Made by a program: the position numbers and the translations under genes
Shown: positions 7,224 through 14,994 of the stretch, in pieces
Layout of the letters: each line of letters begins with the position of its first letter
Numbering within the stretch: the first letter of the stretch is position 1
Assembly: GCA_937894085.1 (NCBI GenBank)
Contig: CALCSG010000338.1
Span: 1-33,245, forward strand
DNA length: 33,245 nt
Direction: 5' to 3'
From: an uncultured Gammaproteobacteria bacterium
Lineage (GTDB): Bacteria > Pseudomonadota > Gammaproteobacteria > GCA-001735895
Notes under the pieces: model-generated
Told to the model about the DNA's origin: nothing
What the model saw: only the letters and a program-made list of their open reading frames with translations
Databases searched by the model: none

Positions 7224-7610
7224 TCTCGCGGGCGAGGTCGATAGTAAATACTATCAACTGCATTAGCAACAAATATCGCGGCAGTATTAGGATTGGTCAT
7301 ATCCAGTTTTGTGGCCACTAATACACTTTGACGAATCAATCACCCATCTTAATCCCGCTGGCAGCCGTGCAACAATTCGATATAAATGAATATCCTTTCT
7401 CGGAGCAGATTTCCCCAGTGTCATCCATTAGAGATCTTAGGCCAAATAGGTGACATATCTAGGGTCTCCACGAATAGGGCGTTTGTTCCCCCTATACTCA
7501 ACTTTATTTTACATCCGATTTTTTTCCGACGCTTACACCTTGTTTAGTCTCTTATTGGCACATTTTTGCCTATTGCGCCGCACAAAAGAATGTCTGTTGT
7601 CAGGCCAAAT
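7224..7610. other. Gene-free stretch
   Basis: I see no supported coding or RNA gene between the octanucleotide array and the right inverted-repeat arm. Confidence 0.45.
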
Positions 7611-7654
7611 CTAAATAGCTTTTCGAGTCTGTCAGATGGCATCTAGACTTGTAC
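7611..7654 (-). repeat. Right arm of the 44-bp inverted repeat (partner at 2149-2192)
   Basis: It matches the reverse complement of 2149-2192 with four substitutions and no gaps. Together the arms bracket the Fic remnant, the MITE and the headgroup cluster, 5.5 kb in all. Confidence 0.85.
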
Positions 7655-7673
7655 TGATAATCTTATTTAATAG

Positions 7674-7714
7674 TAAAGGTTATTGTTTCAGTAAAATAAG
7701 TGTCGTAACCTTTA
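7674..7714. promoter_or_regulatory. Dyad TAAAGGTTA/TAACCTTTA upstream of a small gene
   Basis: Two perfect 9-bp arms (7674-7682 and 7706-7714) are separated by 23 bp, 37 bp before the ATG at 7751. The spacing suits a dimer-binding operator more than a terminator, and no T-run follows. Confidence 0.4.
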
Positions 7715-7750
7715 GGTGTACTTTTAGTTCTCTACAACAATGTTAATGCG

Positions 7751-7993
7751 ATGACTAAAGTTGATTTAAAAAACGATAATGCAAGCGATGCTGCTGATAT
7801 GAATGATTCTGAGCTTGAGGATCTGGTATCTCAAAAGTTGAAGGAGTCCATCTCATCAACCCAAAAAGCAAATCGCAAAGTGGCCAATGATCTGGAGAGA
7901 TTACTTCAGGGGTCACCCGTTGAAAAATTGAATGCCACTGAAGAAGGTTTTGAATGGCTTAATGATTCCACGAAGGGAAATGTGCTTATCTGA
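7751..7993 (+). CDS. Small hydrophilic hypothetical protein
   Basis: An 80-aa, highly charged, probably helical protein, acidic at the N-terminus (NDSELEDLVSQKL), with a basic centre (KANRKVANDLERLL). No membrane segment, cysteine motif or recognised domain. No good ribosome site precedes the ATG, though a dyad lies 37 bp upstream. It could be a small regulator or an orphan antitoxin-like protein, but nothing in the sequence shows that. It sits just outside the right arm of the inverted repeat. Confidence 0.5.
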   Translation: MTKVDLKNDNASDAADMNDSELEDLVSQKLKESISSTQKANRKVANDLERLLQGSPVEKLNATEEGFEWLNDSTKGNVLI

Positions 7994-8097
7994 TACGTAT
8001 ATTAACAAAACGAGCATTGGTATGGGGTTATAGATGGCCCTGGACACCTTATTCCTTATTTTTGAGTAAATGATGTATTCACCTGCCAAGAGCGGAC

Positions 8098-8343
8098 ATG
8101 AAAATGGTGAAGATAGCCGACTATCGCGAGCTAAAACTAATAACCTGGAATATTCATATCCCTTTGCTTACCGAAGGAGAAGCTTAAGATATATATAAAA
8201 TGTACTGGCGTCATGTCAGTGAAGATTTGATGAGTGACAAAGAAAAAACTCTCGTGAGAACGCTATGTAAAAAGTATGGTGGCGGGGTTTCGCTTTTGTC
8301 TTGTGACGGCTTAAACCGGCCAGTAGCGGACATGATTCCATGA
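8098..8343 (+). pseudogene. Split small ORF coupled to the HAD gene
   Basis: One frame runs from ATG 8098 through a single in-frame TAA (8185-8187) to TGA 8341. The halves read MVKIADYRELKLITWNIHIP and, after the stop, MYWRHVSEDLMSDKEKTLVR with ALCKKYGGG-like residues. From memory, the pattern DYxExRLxxWN...EAxxxYxxxWRHV...LxxxExxLxxxLxxKYGxG occurs in short uncharacterised proteins, so both halves probably belong to one interrupted gene. The second half can restart at ATG 8200 (47 codons). Its TGA overlaps the ATG of the HAD gene (ATGA), so the pair was probably co-translated. Confidence 0.5.
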
Positions 8344-8783
8344 TTCTTTTTCTAGAATTTGACGGAGTGACACATCCAAGAGTCGGTAGTTCCGGTTTCA
8401 TCGACGCCTGCATGAGCAGCCTAAAGGAGGCCCTTAAGCCATTCGATATTGAAATAGTCGTAAGCAGTACCTGGAGACTTACTTGCCATAGCTCGGAGTT
8501 GCAGAAGCTTCTTTCGCCGCTTGGCAAGCCAATTGTTGGAGTTACCCCTGAGCTTGAGCGAGGTACTGACTATAAGCGCCAAAAAGAAATCGTGTCCTAT
8601 ATCTCCCAAAATAATATTACCAAGTGGATCGCGATTGACGATTCCAGGTTCTCCTTTTTTCCAGATCAGTCCCAGAACGTTTATTTCACTAACCCAAAGA
8701 CGGGATTCACGGCAGACGATATTGCGCCACTCAAAGAGCTTCTGAGTTCGTCAGGAAAGCTGTCGTTGTCGCCCTGGAACTGA
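8340..8783 (+). CDS. HAD-fold protein of the RNA-repair-associated (Swiss Army Knife) type
   Basis: A 147-aa small HAD-like protein. The N-terminal strand reads ILFLEFDGVTHP, followed by VVSSTWR (motif II Ser/Thr region), VGVTPELERG and an acidic IAIDDSRFSFF (motif IV). This order fits the short HAD family described with Swiss Army Knife RNA-repair proteins. The nucleophile position normally held by the first Asp of DxDG is Glu here (E6, with D8 kept), so a standard phosphoaspartyl reaction is doubtful. No ligase or other repair gene is adjacent. The ATG overlaps the stop of the preceding interrupted frame. Confidence 0.68.
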   Translation: MILFLEFDGVTHPRVGSSGFIDACMSSLKEALKPFDIEIVVSSTWRLTCHSSELQKLLSPLGKPIVGVTPELERGTDYKRQKEIVSYISQNNITKWIAIDDSRFSFFPDQSQNVYFTNPKTGFTADDIAPLKELLSSSGKLSLSPWN

Positions 8784-8874
8784 TCAGGTTGGTATTTGTC
8801 ACTGATTGTTTCTGAGTAGACAGGGTTACCGTCTTTCCCGATACTCCATACAAAGCCGACTGAAGCTGTTACTT

Positions 8875-9150
8875 CTACCGACTGAAATCATGGTGTTGAA
8901 AAACACCAAAATGGTCTGAAATGACCGATTCGAGTCCTGGTAATCGCATACCACAAAAGGGACAAAAGAGAATATTGAGATGGGTCGACCAGATAACATC
9001 ACCAGTATTTTCCAGGTAATGATTTTCTTCAAGATCTGATTCTGTTGCTTCTTTCTGAATATTCAAAGTCCAGGCAGGGACGGCATCCTCGAAGTGTAGA
9101 TAAACGCCAGATTTTGGCAGGGCGTTACAACTATGTTCTTTAATCGTCAT
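8875..9150 (-). CDS. Small CPxCG zinc-ribbon-like hypothetical protein
   Basis: A 91-aa protein reading opposite to its neighbours. Its key feature is CPFCGMRLP (C63, C66) preceded by a hydrophobic LNILF strand, and there is one more cysteine near the N-terminus (EHSCNAL). This resembles small proteins that end in an I-x-FCPxCGxxLP module. Only one cysteine pair is visible, so zinc binding would need C8 and a histidine or a dimer. It is convergent with the HAD gene. No clear ribosome site. Confidence 0.5.
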   Translation of the reverse strand: MTIKEHSCNALPKSGVYLHFEDAVPAWTLNIQKEATESDLEENHYLENTGDVIWSTHLNILFCPFCGMRLPGLESVISDHFGVFQHHDFSR

Positions 9151-9225
9151 CTTGAAGGGCAGAGTTTATGGAAGCAGTACGCTACTATATCAAGGTCAAA
9201 CTTAGTCAACTATTCAAGACTCAAA

Positions 9226-10209
9226 ATGAAAACTCGACGAAACGATCCCTGTCCCTGCGGTAGCGGTAAAAAATACAAACACTGTTGCCTGAATCCAGCC
9301 TCAGCCGTCAATGACGAATTGAAACAATTGCTGGCAGGGCAGGAATTTAACTCGATTGAAGAGGTTCAGGCTATGGTTAATCAGTTCATGCAACAGAGAA
9401 ACCAAAAGCCTCAGGATGATTATCAGGGCCTATCATCCGAACAGGTTCATCGAATGCTGAACTTCCCGTTAGATTCACCCTGGTTCTTTTCTTTTCCAGA
9501 AGTTCTATCCACTGAACCTGATACGCCCATACTGACACTGATTCAATGGATCGCGGATGCCACTGATGAAAAAGGCCTGAAAGCCACAGCCAAGGGCAAT
9601 CTACCTCAAAAGCTTTGCCGTCATGCTGCGCTCGATTACAGGAAAGAACTGCCAGACGATGACATACACCACCGGATGAGTGTCAACAAGGAAGAGGATT
9701 TTATAGATCTGCACGTCACCCGGATTATTATGGAACTCGCCGGTTTTCTCAGGAAAACAAAAGGGCGCTTTTTTTTAACAAGGAAATATCATCAACTTGT
9801 TGATCAGGTCGGCAACGTGGCACTGTACCCAAAAATATTCGACACCTTTTGTAGAGAGTTCAACTGGGGTTATTGGGATCGTTATCCGGAAATACCCTTT
9901 ATCCAACAATCCTTTCTTTTTACCCTGTACCTACTTCGACAACATGGTGATGACTGGAATCCTCCAGAGTTCTACACAGATGCCTTTTTGAAAGCATTTC
10001 CGATGGTAGTGGATGAAGTGGAACCACTGCCCTATATGACAGCCGAAGACGAAATTCGACACTGTTACAGCTTACGCGCTTTGGAGAAATTCCTGCAATT
10101 TATGGGCTTGGCAAAAATTGAAAAAATACCCAGCGGCAAACCCTTCTCACATGATTATCGGATTAAAAAAAGACCACTACTGAATGAAGTGGTACGTTTT
10201 TCTGTTTAA
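9226..10209 (+). CDS. SEC-C motif protein of unknown function
   Basis: A 327-aa protein with an N-terminal SEC-C zinc motif, NDPCPCGSGKKYKHCC, as at the SecA C-terminus, where it binds zinc and protein partners. The remainder (~300 aa) has no membrane segment and matches no domain I recognise; aromatic-rich helices such as SPWFFSFPEVLS and FCREFNWGYWDRYPEIPF suggest a compact helical fold. I chose ATG 9226 because SEC-C motifs normally sit at the extreme N-terminus (MKTRRNDPCPCG); an upstream ATG at 9133 would add 31 unlike residues and overlap the opposite-strand gene. Such proteins are common, poorly characterised island cargo. Confidence 0.75.
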   Translation: MKTRRNDPCPCGSGKKYKHCCLNPASAVNDELKQLLAGQEFNSIEEVQAMVNQFMQQRNQKPQDDYQGLSSEQVHRMLNFPLDSPWFFSFPEVLSTEPDTPILTLIQWIADATDEKGLKATAKGNLPQKLCRHAALDYRKELPDDDIHHRMSVNKEEDFIDLHVTRIIMELAGFLRKTKGRFFLTRKYHQLVDQVGNVALYPKIFDTFCREFNWGYWDRYPEIPFIQQSFLFTLYLLRQHGDDWNPPEFYTDAFLKAFPMVVDEVEPLPYMTAEDEIRHCYSLRALEKFLQFMGLAKIEKIPSGKPFSHDYRIKKRPLLNEVVRFSV

Positions 10210-10739
10210 GAATCACAAGTGAGTGTGCTGGGGCAGGGGGCTTGATAATCAGAAATATAGGCTACCAAACAAAGAACTCTGATGGGCAACTATTTGAATA
10301 TATTCAACAGAATTTTCAGGAAGCAGACATTTAGGGGAGCACGTTGGTTGCGACTCGATGGCCTGACGAACGTGATTGGGCGGGCATATGGCAATGCCTG
10401 AGATCGGCAGGAAAGGAGTCGTTGCTGGCTCAGTTCAGATTGTGACGATCAACACTACTGCATAGCCAAAATCTATCGTTGCTGATCTAGTTTTATCGGA
10501 AATTTGGGCAGGATTTGGTTCTTTGGAGTCTTTATGTGTACCTGACCCCAGTTATTTTCTGACCCCAGTTATTTCCTTACATAGCATATTGAAATTTCAT
10601 ATGGCGACTGTAGATAAAAAGACTATTTAATCGAATTGATTTAACTTCAGATTTGTTTGATCCGTAAGGCAGAGTGATGCGTGCTCTATATAATGTTTAT
10701 CGATAAGAGATTGACCAGTAAAATTTAGAAATCTTGGTA
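10210..10739. other. Gene-poor stretch with degenerate fragments
   Basis: No intact gene. A short open frame (codons ending EYIQQNFQEADI then TAG near 10333) looks like a broken C-terminus. A 17-bp direct tandem repeat lies at 10542-10575. Confidence 0.45.
10542..10575. repeat. 17-bp tandem duplication
   Basis: CTGACCCCAGTTATTTT is followed immediately by a second copy differing only in the last base. A related word (TCTGACCCCGCC) occurs near 4027. It may be the footprint of a small mobile repeat. Confidence 0.7.
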
Positions 10740-11000
10740 TCATTTTTTTATCGGCTCGCGGTTCCGCTTTAGCCATTCCTTTATTTCTTTTGCATACCAT
10801 CTCCTTCCGCCTCCATTACCTGTGGTAGGGATCCTAACTGCCCGAGGGAAATCTATACGGCATATAATTCTAGATTGGACAGAGGAGCGGGTAAGCCTCA
10901 TGTACCTCGCGATATCGTCAGCTCTCCATAACTCCAAATTTGAGATATTTTGTTTTTTGAGCTCACTCAATATTTCAAATAAAATTTTCTCTTGCAGCAT
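10740..11000 (-). CDS. AlpA-like / excisionase-type winged-helix regulator
   Basis: An 86-aa DNA-binding protein. The core reads LWRADDIARYMRLTRSSVQS (helix-turn-helix), DFPRAVRIPTTG (wing) and RRWYAKEIKEWLKR (C-terminal helix), the layout of AlpA and MerR-like excisionases that control integrase genes of prophages and islands. An N-terminal ~25-residue helix (LFEILSELKKQNISNLE) is extra. It is the only gene on its strand here. Its likely partner is the integrase at 1135 or one lost by rearrangement; that link is inference. Confidence 0.72.
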   Translation of the reverse strand: MLQEKILFEILSELKKQNISNLELWRADDIARYMRLTRSSVQSRIICRIDFPRAVRIPTTGNGGGRRWYAKEIKEWLKRNREPIKK

Positions 11001-11223
11001 AATTTACGCCTTTACTCTATGGGTTTGTTACGAAAATATCGACTCATGATCAGAAAATTCTTCTCAAGTGCTTATTATTAACGTAACTGCTAGTGTAGGA
11101 AGGTAAATTGTCACAAGTTTTTAAAATAGATAAAATTAATTTTTGGTGTACGATTTATACCCGGTATCCATTTAACGATTTTTGACAAGGTAGAATCGAA
11201 GAGATGGATTAAATAAAAAATTT

Positions 11224-12266
11224 CCTGATTACGTACAAAGAACCGCTGGCTCACGTAGTGAGCTACTAAGTGATTGATAATACAGTTTTTCAGTCACAAT
11301 TGGAGCCTACCATGCCACGTAATCTCATTCAGTTTCAATCCGGACTTTCTTTGCCCGATTTTCTTAAACAATACGGTTCACTTTCACAATGTGAATCCGC
11401 GCTCGAATCCTCACGATGGCCGCAAGGATTTGTCTGCCCACACTGCCATGATACTCGACATAGCGCTTACTTTCGCAAGGATAAAAAACGGTTCCAATGT
11501 GCTCGTTGTAGGCGTCAAAGCAGCCTGACCTCCGGCACAGTTTTTGACTCATCCAAGCTACCACTGACCACCTGATTTCTTGCGCTGTATTTTATCTCCC
11601 AGTCCAAGAACAATGTCGCTGCCCTTGATATTTCTCGACTGCTCGGTGTGAGTTATAACACCGCTTAGCTGATCAAACATAAACTCCTGAAGGTAATGCG
11701 GGAGCGCAAACACCATCGCGAACTCACAGGCCGTGTCGAGATCGACGATGCCTACCTCGGTGGCGAGCGCAAAGGCAAGCCAGGTCGGGGCTCACCGAAT
11801 AAAGTTCCTTTTATCGCTACCGTTCAAACCTCTGATGATGGGCGACCATTCTATGTGCGTTTTGACTGTATCCAACGCTTTGACCATTCATCTATCGAGT
11901 CATGATCTCGGCACTGACCGCTTCGACCCGTGCTTATTCCAATGGGCTGCCTGCATTTACCATCCTGTCCGAAATGGTCGATCAACATACTTCATTTGTG
12001 ACAGGAATCGGGCAACAAGCGGCAAGGCATCCTCAGTTCCGCTGGGTCAACACATTACTCGGTAACTTGAAAACCGCCATCACCGGTACCTATCATGCCA
12101 TCAAGTTCCAGAAATATGCTCAGCGTTATCTGGCAGAAGCGCAATATCGTTTTAACAGGCGCTTTGATTTAAAATCCATTCTGCCCCGTTTACTCCGGGC
12201 AGCTGTTAAGACCAAACCCAAACCGCTTTATGTCACCAGACTGGCGGAACTTTGTACGTAATCAGG
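11224..12266 (+). mobile_element. Degenerate IS1595-family insertion sequence
   Basis: The element is 1043 bp with terminal repeats CCTGATTACGTACAAAG... and ...TTTGTACGTAATCAGG (16 terminal bases pair with one mismatch). Its single transposase gene is broken. The flanks AAAAATTT and AAAAAATA match at only 6 of 8 bases, so the target duplication has decayed or the ends were rearranged. Confidence 0.88.
11312..12261 (+). pseudogene. IS1595-family transposase, inactivated
   Basis: The coding remnants align end to end with an IS1595-type transposase: an N-terminal zinc ribbon (WPQGFVCPHCHD then FQCARCRRQSSLTSGTVFDS), a DDE-type first acidic cluster (VEIDDAYLGGERKGKPG) and a C-terminal FRWVNTLLGNLKTAITGTYH followed by RRFDLKSILPRL. 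It is interrupted by in-frame TGA (11573-11575) and TAG (11666-11668) and by a frameshift near 11900. It cannot make a full protein. It is the only transposase with ends matching the MITE at 2385, but in its present form it could not have moved it. Confidence 0.88.
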
Positions 12267-12566
12267 AAAAAATATTTTATTTTGCTAAATGGGCACAGAG
12301 TGATTCCAAGTATATTTTATAACGCATTTATATCCATGCATGCTTCAAGTTAACAAATCCTTTATTCCCTATGTTACTGTCGCGACATTATGGTGTTATT
12401 AATTAGATAATTTATCTTCGACATGTCTCATTACAAAAATCGAGATTATATTAATTTCAAATTAAAATTATCAAAGACATATTAAATAGTGGATTCAATT
12501 TGCTAGTGCAACAGTTGGTTTAATACAGAAACCGGAAATAATTAATGTTAAGTTTCGAGTTATATT

Positions 12567-12719
12567 GAAAAACTGCCGGAAAGAGCACTAAATCAGAATA
12601 GGTTTACAATCCTGAGGGAAAATCTGCCGGAAAGGACACTAAATATTATTGCGTTTACAATCCCTAGGGAAAAACTGCCGAAAAGGGTACTAAATTCACG
12701 GATTTAATTATTTTGCCTT
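12567..12719 (+). repeat. Three 51-bp direct repeats
   Basis: Units start at 12567, 12618 and 12669, exactly 51 bp apart. Each opens GAAAAWCTGCCGGAAAGRRC-like sequence followed by ACTAAAT (unit 3 has GCCGAAAAG). Units 1 and 2 also share GTTTACAATCC and AGG; unit 3 loses similarity in its second half. No coding sense is evident. They could be iterated protein-binding sites, or the multiple end repeats of a vanished IS21-type element; a nearby TGGCGATCACGCATCG near 12781 also reminds me of IS21-family DNA. Confidence 0.8.
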
Positions 12720-13646
12720 AAGGAAAAAAGTCCTAAATGCGTGTTAAAACAATATGGATTTTAAATCACGCTGCATATTCTGGCGATCACGCATCGAAAG
12801 CACTGAGTTCTGAACGAGTTATCAAAATCAATCATCAGCTTATTTTTCTTTTTTAAGATGAGATTACGCAAATATTTCCTTTGATATTATGATGTCTGAC
12901 AGGAGAAAGCATATTTTATATCGAGTAATCATCCATTTTAACAACACCATTTTGTCGGGGAAGTAACATGGGTAGTAGGCAATATACTCTTAACGGTTAC
13001 CGTGGAAATTTCATGATTTTTTTACCATAATGGATAGCTTAAGACTGAGCTATTGATATTTGAACATTGATTTAAATATCCGTTATAGACTCAAGTAATT
13101 TCAATCTTTCGTTTGTCAGTGTCCCCATGTTTTGATGCAAGGAGGATACGATTTGGTTTCATTAGCTCCGCAAGGTTGCGAAAGGATTGTCAATATGTTG
13201 ATGAAGGTTGTGACAGAGCATGATTTTACAGCTATGAGAGTCTGTCATTTGGGCAGAAAATCAGGCCTAAAGTAATCTAATTTATCTAACTCCCCCTTAC
13301 TTTGGGAAGGAGCTAGGCCCCATTCTACTGCTTGAAATTATTTGTGTATCTCATCGACTATTTGGTGAACTCGATTATATATCTCATTGTTTTTTCAGAA
13401 TGGGCATAGCCAATTTTTCAATCAGTAGATATAAAAAACTCCAGTGAGATAACAGCTGATTACGCATATGGGTTGAATGGAAACTTTAGGGTTATGTGAT
13501 ATAAGTGCGATATGGGCCGGAACTATTCAATAAATTTAAGGGGTAGCCTTCGGTTTGTATATCCGTAACCGTTTAGTTGTGAATTCGATCTATGGTACAG
13601 TTCGAAATTATTAGAATACCAACAATTAGGAATACAGTAATTATAT
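12720..13646. other. Gene-poor leader of the BREX locus
   Basis: AT-rich DNA with no gene I can support beyond a possible 46-codon frame at 13135. It must hold the BREX promoter, but no -35/-10 pair is convincing. No gene for a WYL-domain BrxR-type regulator is present, although one often precedes brxA in related loci. Confidence 0.5.
13135..13275 (+). CDS. Possible small ORF
   Basis: A 46-codon frame from ATG to TAA, with MQGGYDLVSLAPQG, then RIVNMLMKVV and FTAMRVCHLGRKSG. The composition looks protein-like, but there is no ribosome site and no recognised family. It may be a leader peptide or the scar of a lost gene. Confidence 0.2.
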   Translation: MQGGYDLVSLAPQGCERIVNMLMKVVTEHDFTAMRVCHLGRKSGLK

Positions 13647-14429
13647 ATGGATTCGAGTTTTTCCTGCTTAATAAAGTTCGGCTTTAAATCTGGTCAAAGT
13701 GGAGCGCATTCTGCTCGCAGCATGATGCTCGCTGAGCTGCAAGCCCTGTTTCAAGTCACTAATTCAGATGCAACTCAGAAGGATTATGAAGCTGAGATTT
13801 GTGTGCATAATACGCTCGACAAGCCCACCGTTAAATCCCGTTCTCTGACTTACCGTCATTTGGTTGATCTCTATGGGATGAACCCGGATATCCCTTTATT
13901 TAGGGTGTTCCGTAAACTGTGGTCTATCGAACTGACTGCGCAACCGGTTCTGGCCATGCAAATGGCGTTAGTAAGAGATCCATTACTGGCGCGAACTAGC
14001 AATTTTATGTGTGAGACGCCAGAAGGCTCGATGATCAACCGGCAGGATGTGGAACAGATACTCAAATCGCCAGACCCTGACAGGTTCAGCCCTGCATCAC
14101 TCAAATCCTTCGCTCAAAATATTAATGGAAGCTGGACCCAGGCTGGCTTTCTCAAAGGAAGAACAAAAAAATTCCGTGTGCAACCAGAAGTTACTCCGGT
14201 AAATATCGCATTTTCGTTCTTCCTGGGCTATCTTACCGGTGCAACAGGTGAGCGCCTGTTTAAAACGACATATACCAAGTTATTCAGCCTGACAGAACAT
14301 CAGATTTCTGAGCTAGCGATAGCTGCCGGTCATCGGGGGATTATTGATTTCAAGCAATCCGGAGGCGTTACAGAAATACGTTTCCCTGCTTATCTAACCA
14401 GGGAAGAGGAGTTAATGCTGCATGAGTAG
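13647..14429 (+). CDS. brxA: BREX protein BrxA (DUF1819)
   Basis: A 260-aa protein, first gene of the type 1 BREX operon. BrxA is a small helical DNA-binding protein needed in full BREX defence. The start region reads FSCLIKFGFKSGQSGAHSAR and is followed by SMMLAELQALF; a middle part has LVDLYGMNPDIPLFRVFRKLW and the C-terminal half a winged-helix-like region. The assignment rests on length, composition and the exact operon order with brxB, brxC and pglX. Its end overlaps brxB by 8 nt. The ATG lacks a strong ribosome site, so the start could be slightly different. Confidence 0.85.
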   Translation: MDSSFSCLIKFGFKSGQSGAHSARSMMLAELQALFQVTNSDATQKDYEAEICVHNTLDKPTVKSRSLTYRHLVDLYGMNPDIPLFRVFRKLWSIELTAQPVLAMQMALVRDPLLARTSNFMCETPEGSMINRQDVEQILKSPDPDRFSPASLKSFAQNINGSWTQAGFLKGRTKKFRVQPEVTPVNIAFSFFLGYLTGATGERLFKTTYTKLFSLTEHQISELAIAAGHRGIIDFKQSGGVTEIRFPAYLTREEELMLHE

Positions 14430-14970
14430 CCGAATTGCCCGTTTGGTTCACAGTTATCAGAGCTTTATCGAGCTTCCCTGGGAGCAAGGTCTTGCAGGAG
14501 CGCAAAAAGTGATCTTCGCCGTTTACGATAAAACTGAAGAATTGCGCATTAGAGCACATGTTGAAGAGTTCGAAATCGCAACCAAAGCCGCGCAGCACCA
14601 GTGGCGCTTAATCGATATCACCGATGCTTTTCCACAGTGGCTGGTCAACCACGACTATTGCGAAGGCTACTTTGAATCTCCAGACGATTTACAGGACTGC
14701 CTTCCCGAATTTACCGAAAGCATCGTTGCTTTGATCAATGCTGAGCTGCTTGAAGCGGATGATAATACCGTGGTCGCGTTACAGGGTGTGGCGGCAGTGT
14801 ATGGTTTTAGTCATGTCTCCGAGATCATTGCCAAAATTGCCAATAATGTAAAAGGTCGCTTGTTAGTATTATTTCCGGGCGAATACGAAAACAATAATTA
14901 TCGCCTGCTGGATGCCCGACCCGGCTGGAACTACCAGGCTATACCGATCACCGCGAATCAGAATCTATAA
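14422..14970 (+). CDS. brxB: BREX protein BrxB (DUF1788)
   Basis: A 182-aa cytosolic protein of the DUF1788 family. Family-typical parts are the opening LVHSYQSFIELPWEQGLAGA, the RVIF-type strand KVIFAVYDKTEELRIRAHVE, and near the end GRLLVLFPGEYENNNYRLLD followed by ARPGWNYQAIPI. Its biochemical role in BREX is not established; it is one of the core genes of type 1 systems. Translation is coupled to brxA by an 8-nt overlap, and brxC follows after 24 nt with an AAGGAG ribosome site. Confidence 0.9.
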   Translation: MSSRIARLVHSYQSFIELPWEQGLAGAQKVIFAVYDKTEELRIRAHVEEFEIATKAAQHQWRLIDITDAFPQWLVNHDYCEGYFESPDDLQDCLPEFTESIVALINAELLEADDNTVVALQGVAAVYGFSHVSEIIAKIANNVKGRLLVLFPGEYENNNYRLLDARPGWNYQAIPITANQNL

Positions 14971-14994
14971 GAACAAAACCGTAAGGAGTTATTC

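Noticed and set aside
7049-7339. 96-codon leftward frame with KPSSPQA-type repeats
   Set aside because: The repeats are a translation of the octanucleotide array; no support for a protein.
12567-12719. CRISPR array
   Set aside because: Only three units, the spacing shows partly conserved rather than unique spacers, the third unit decays, and no cas gene is near.
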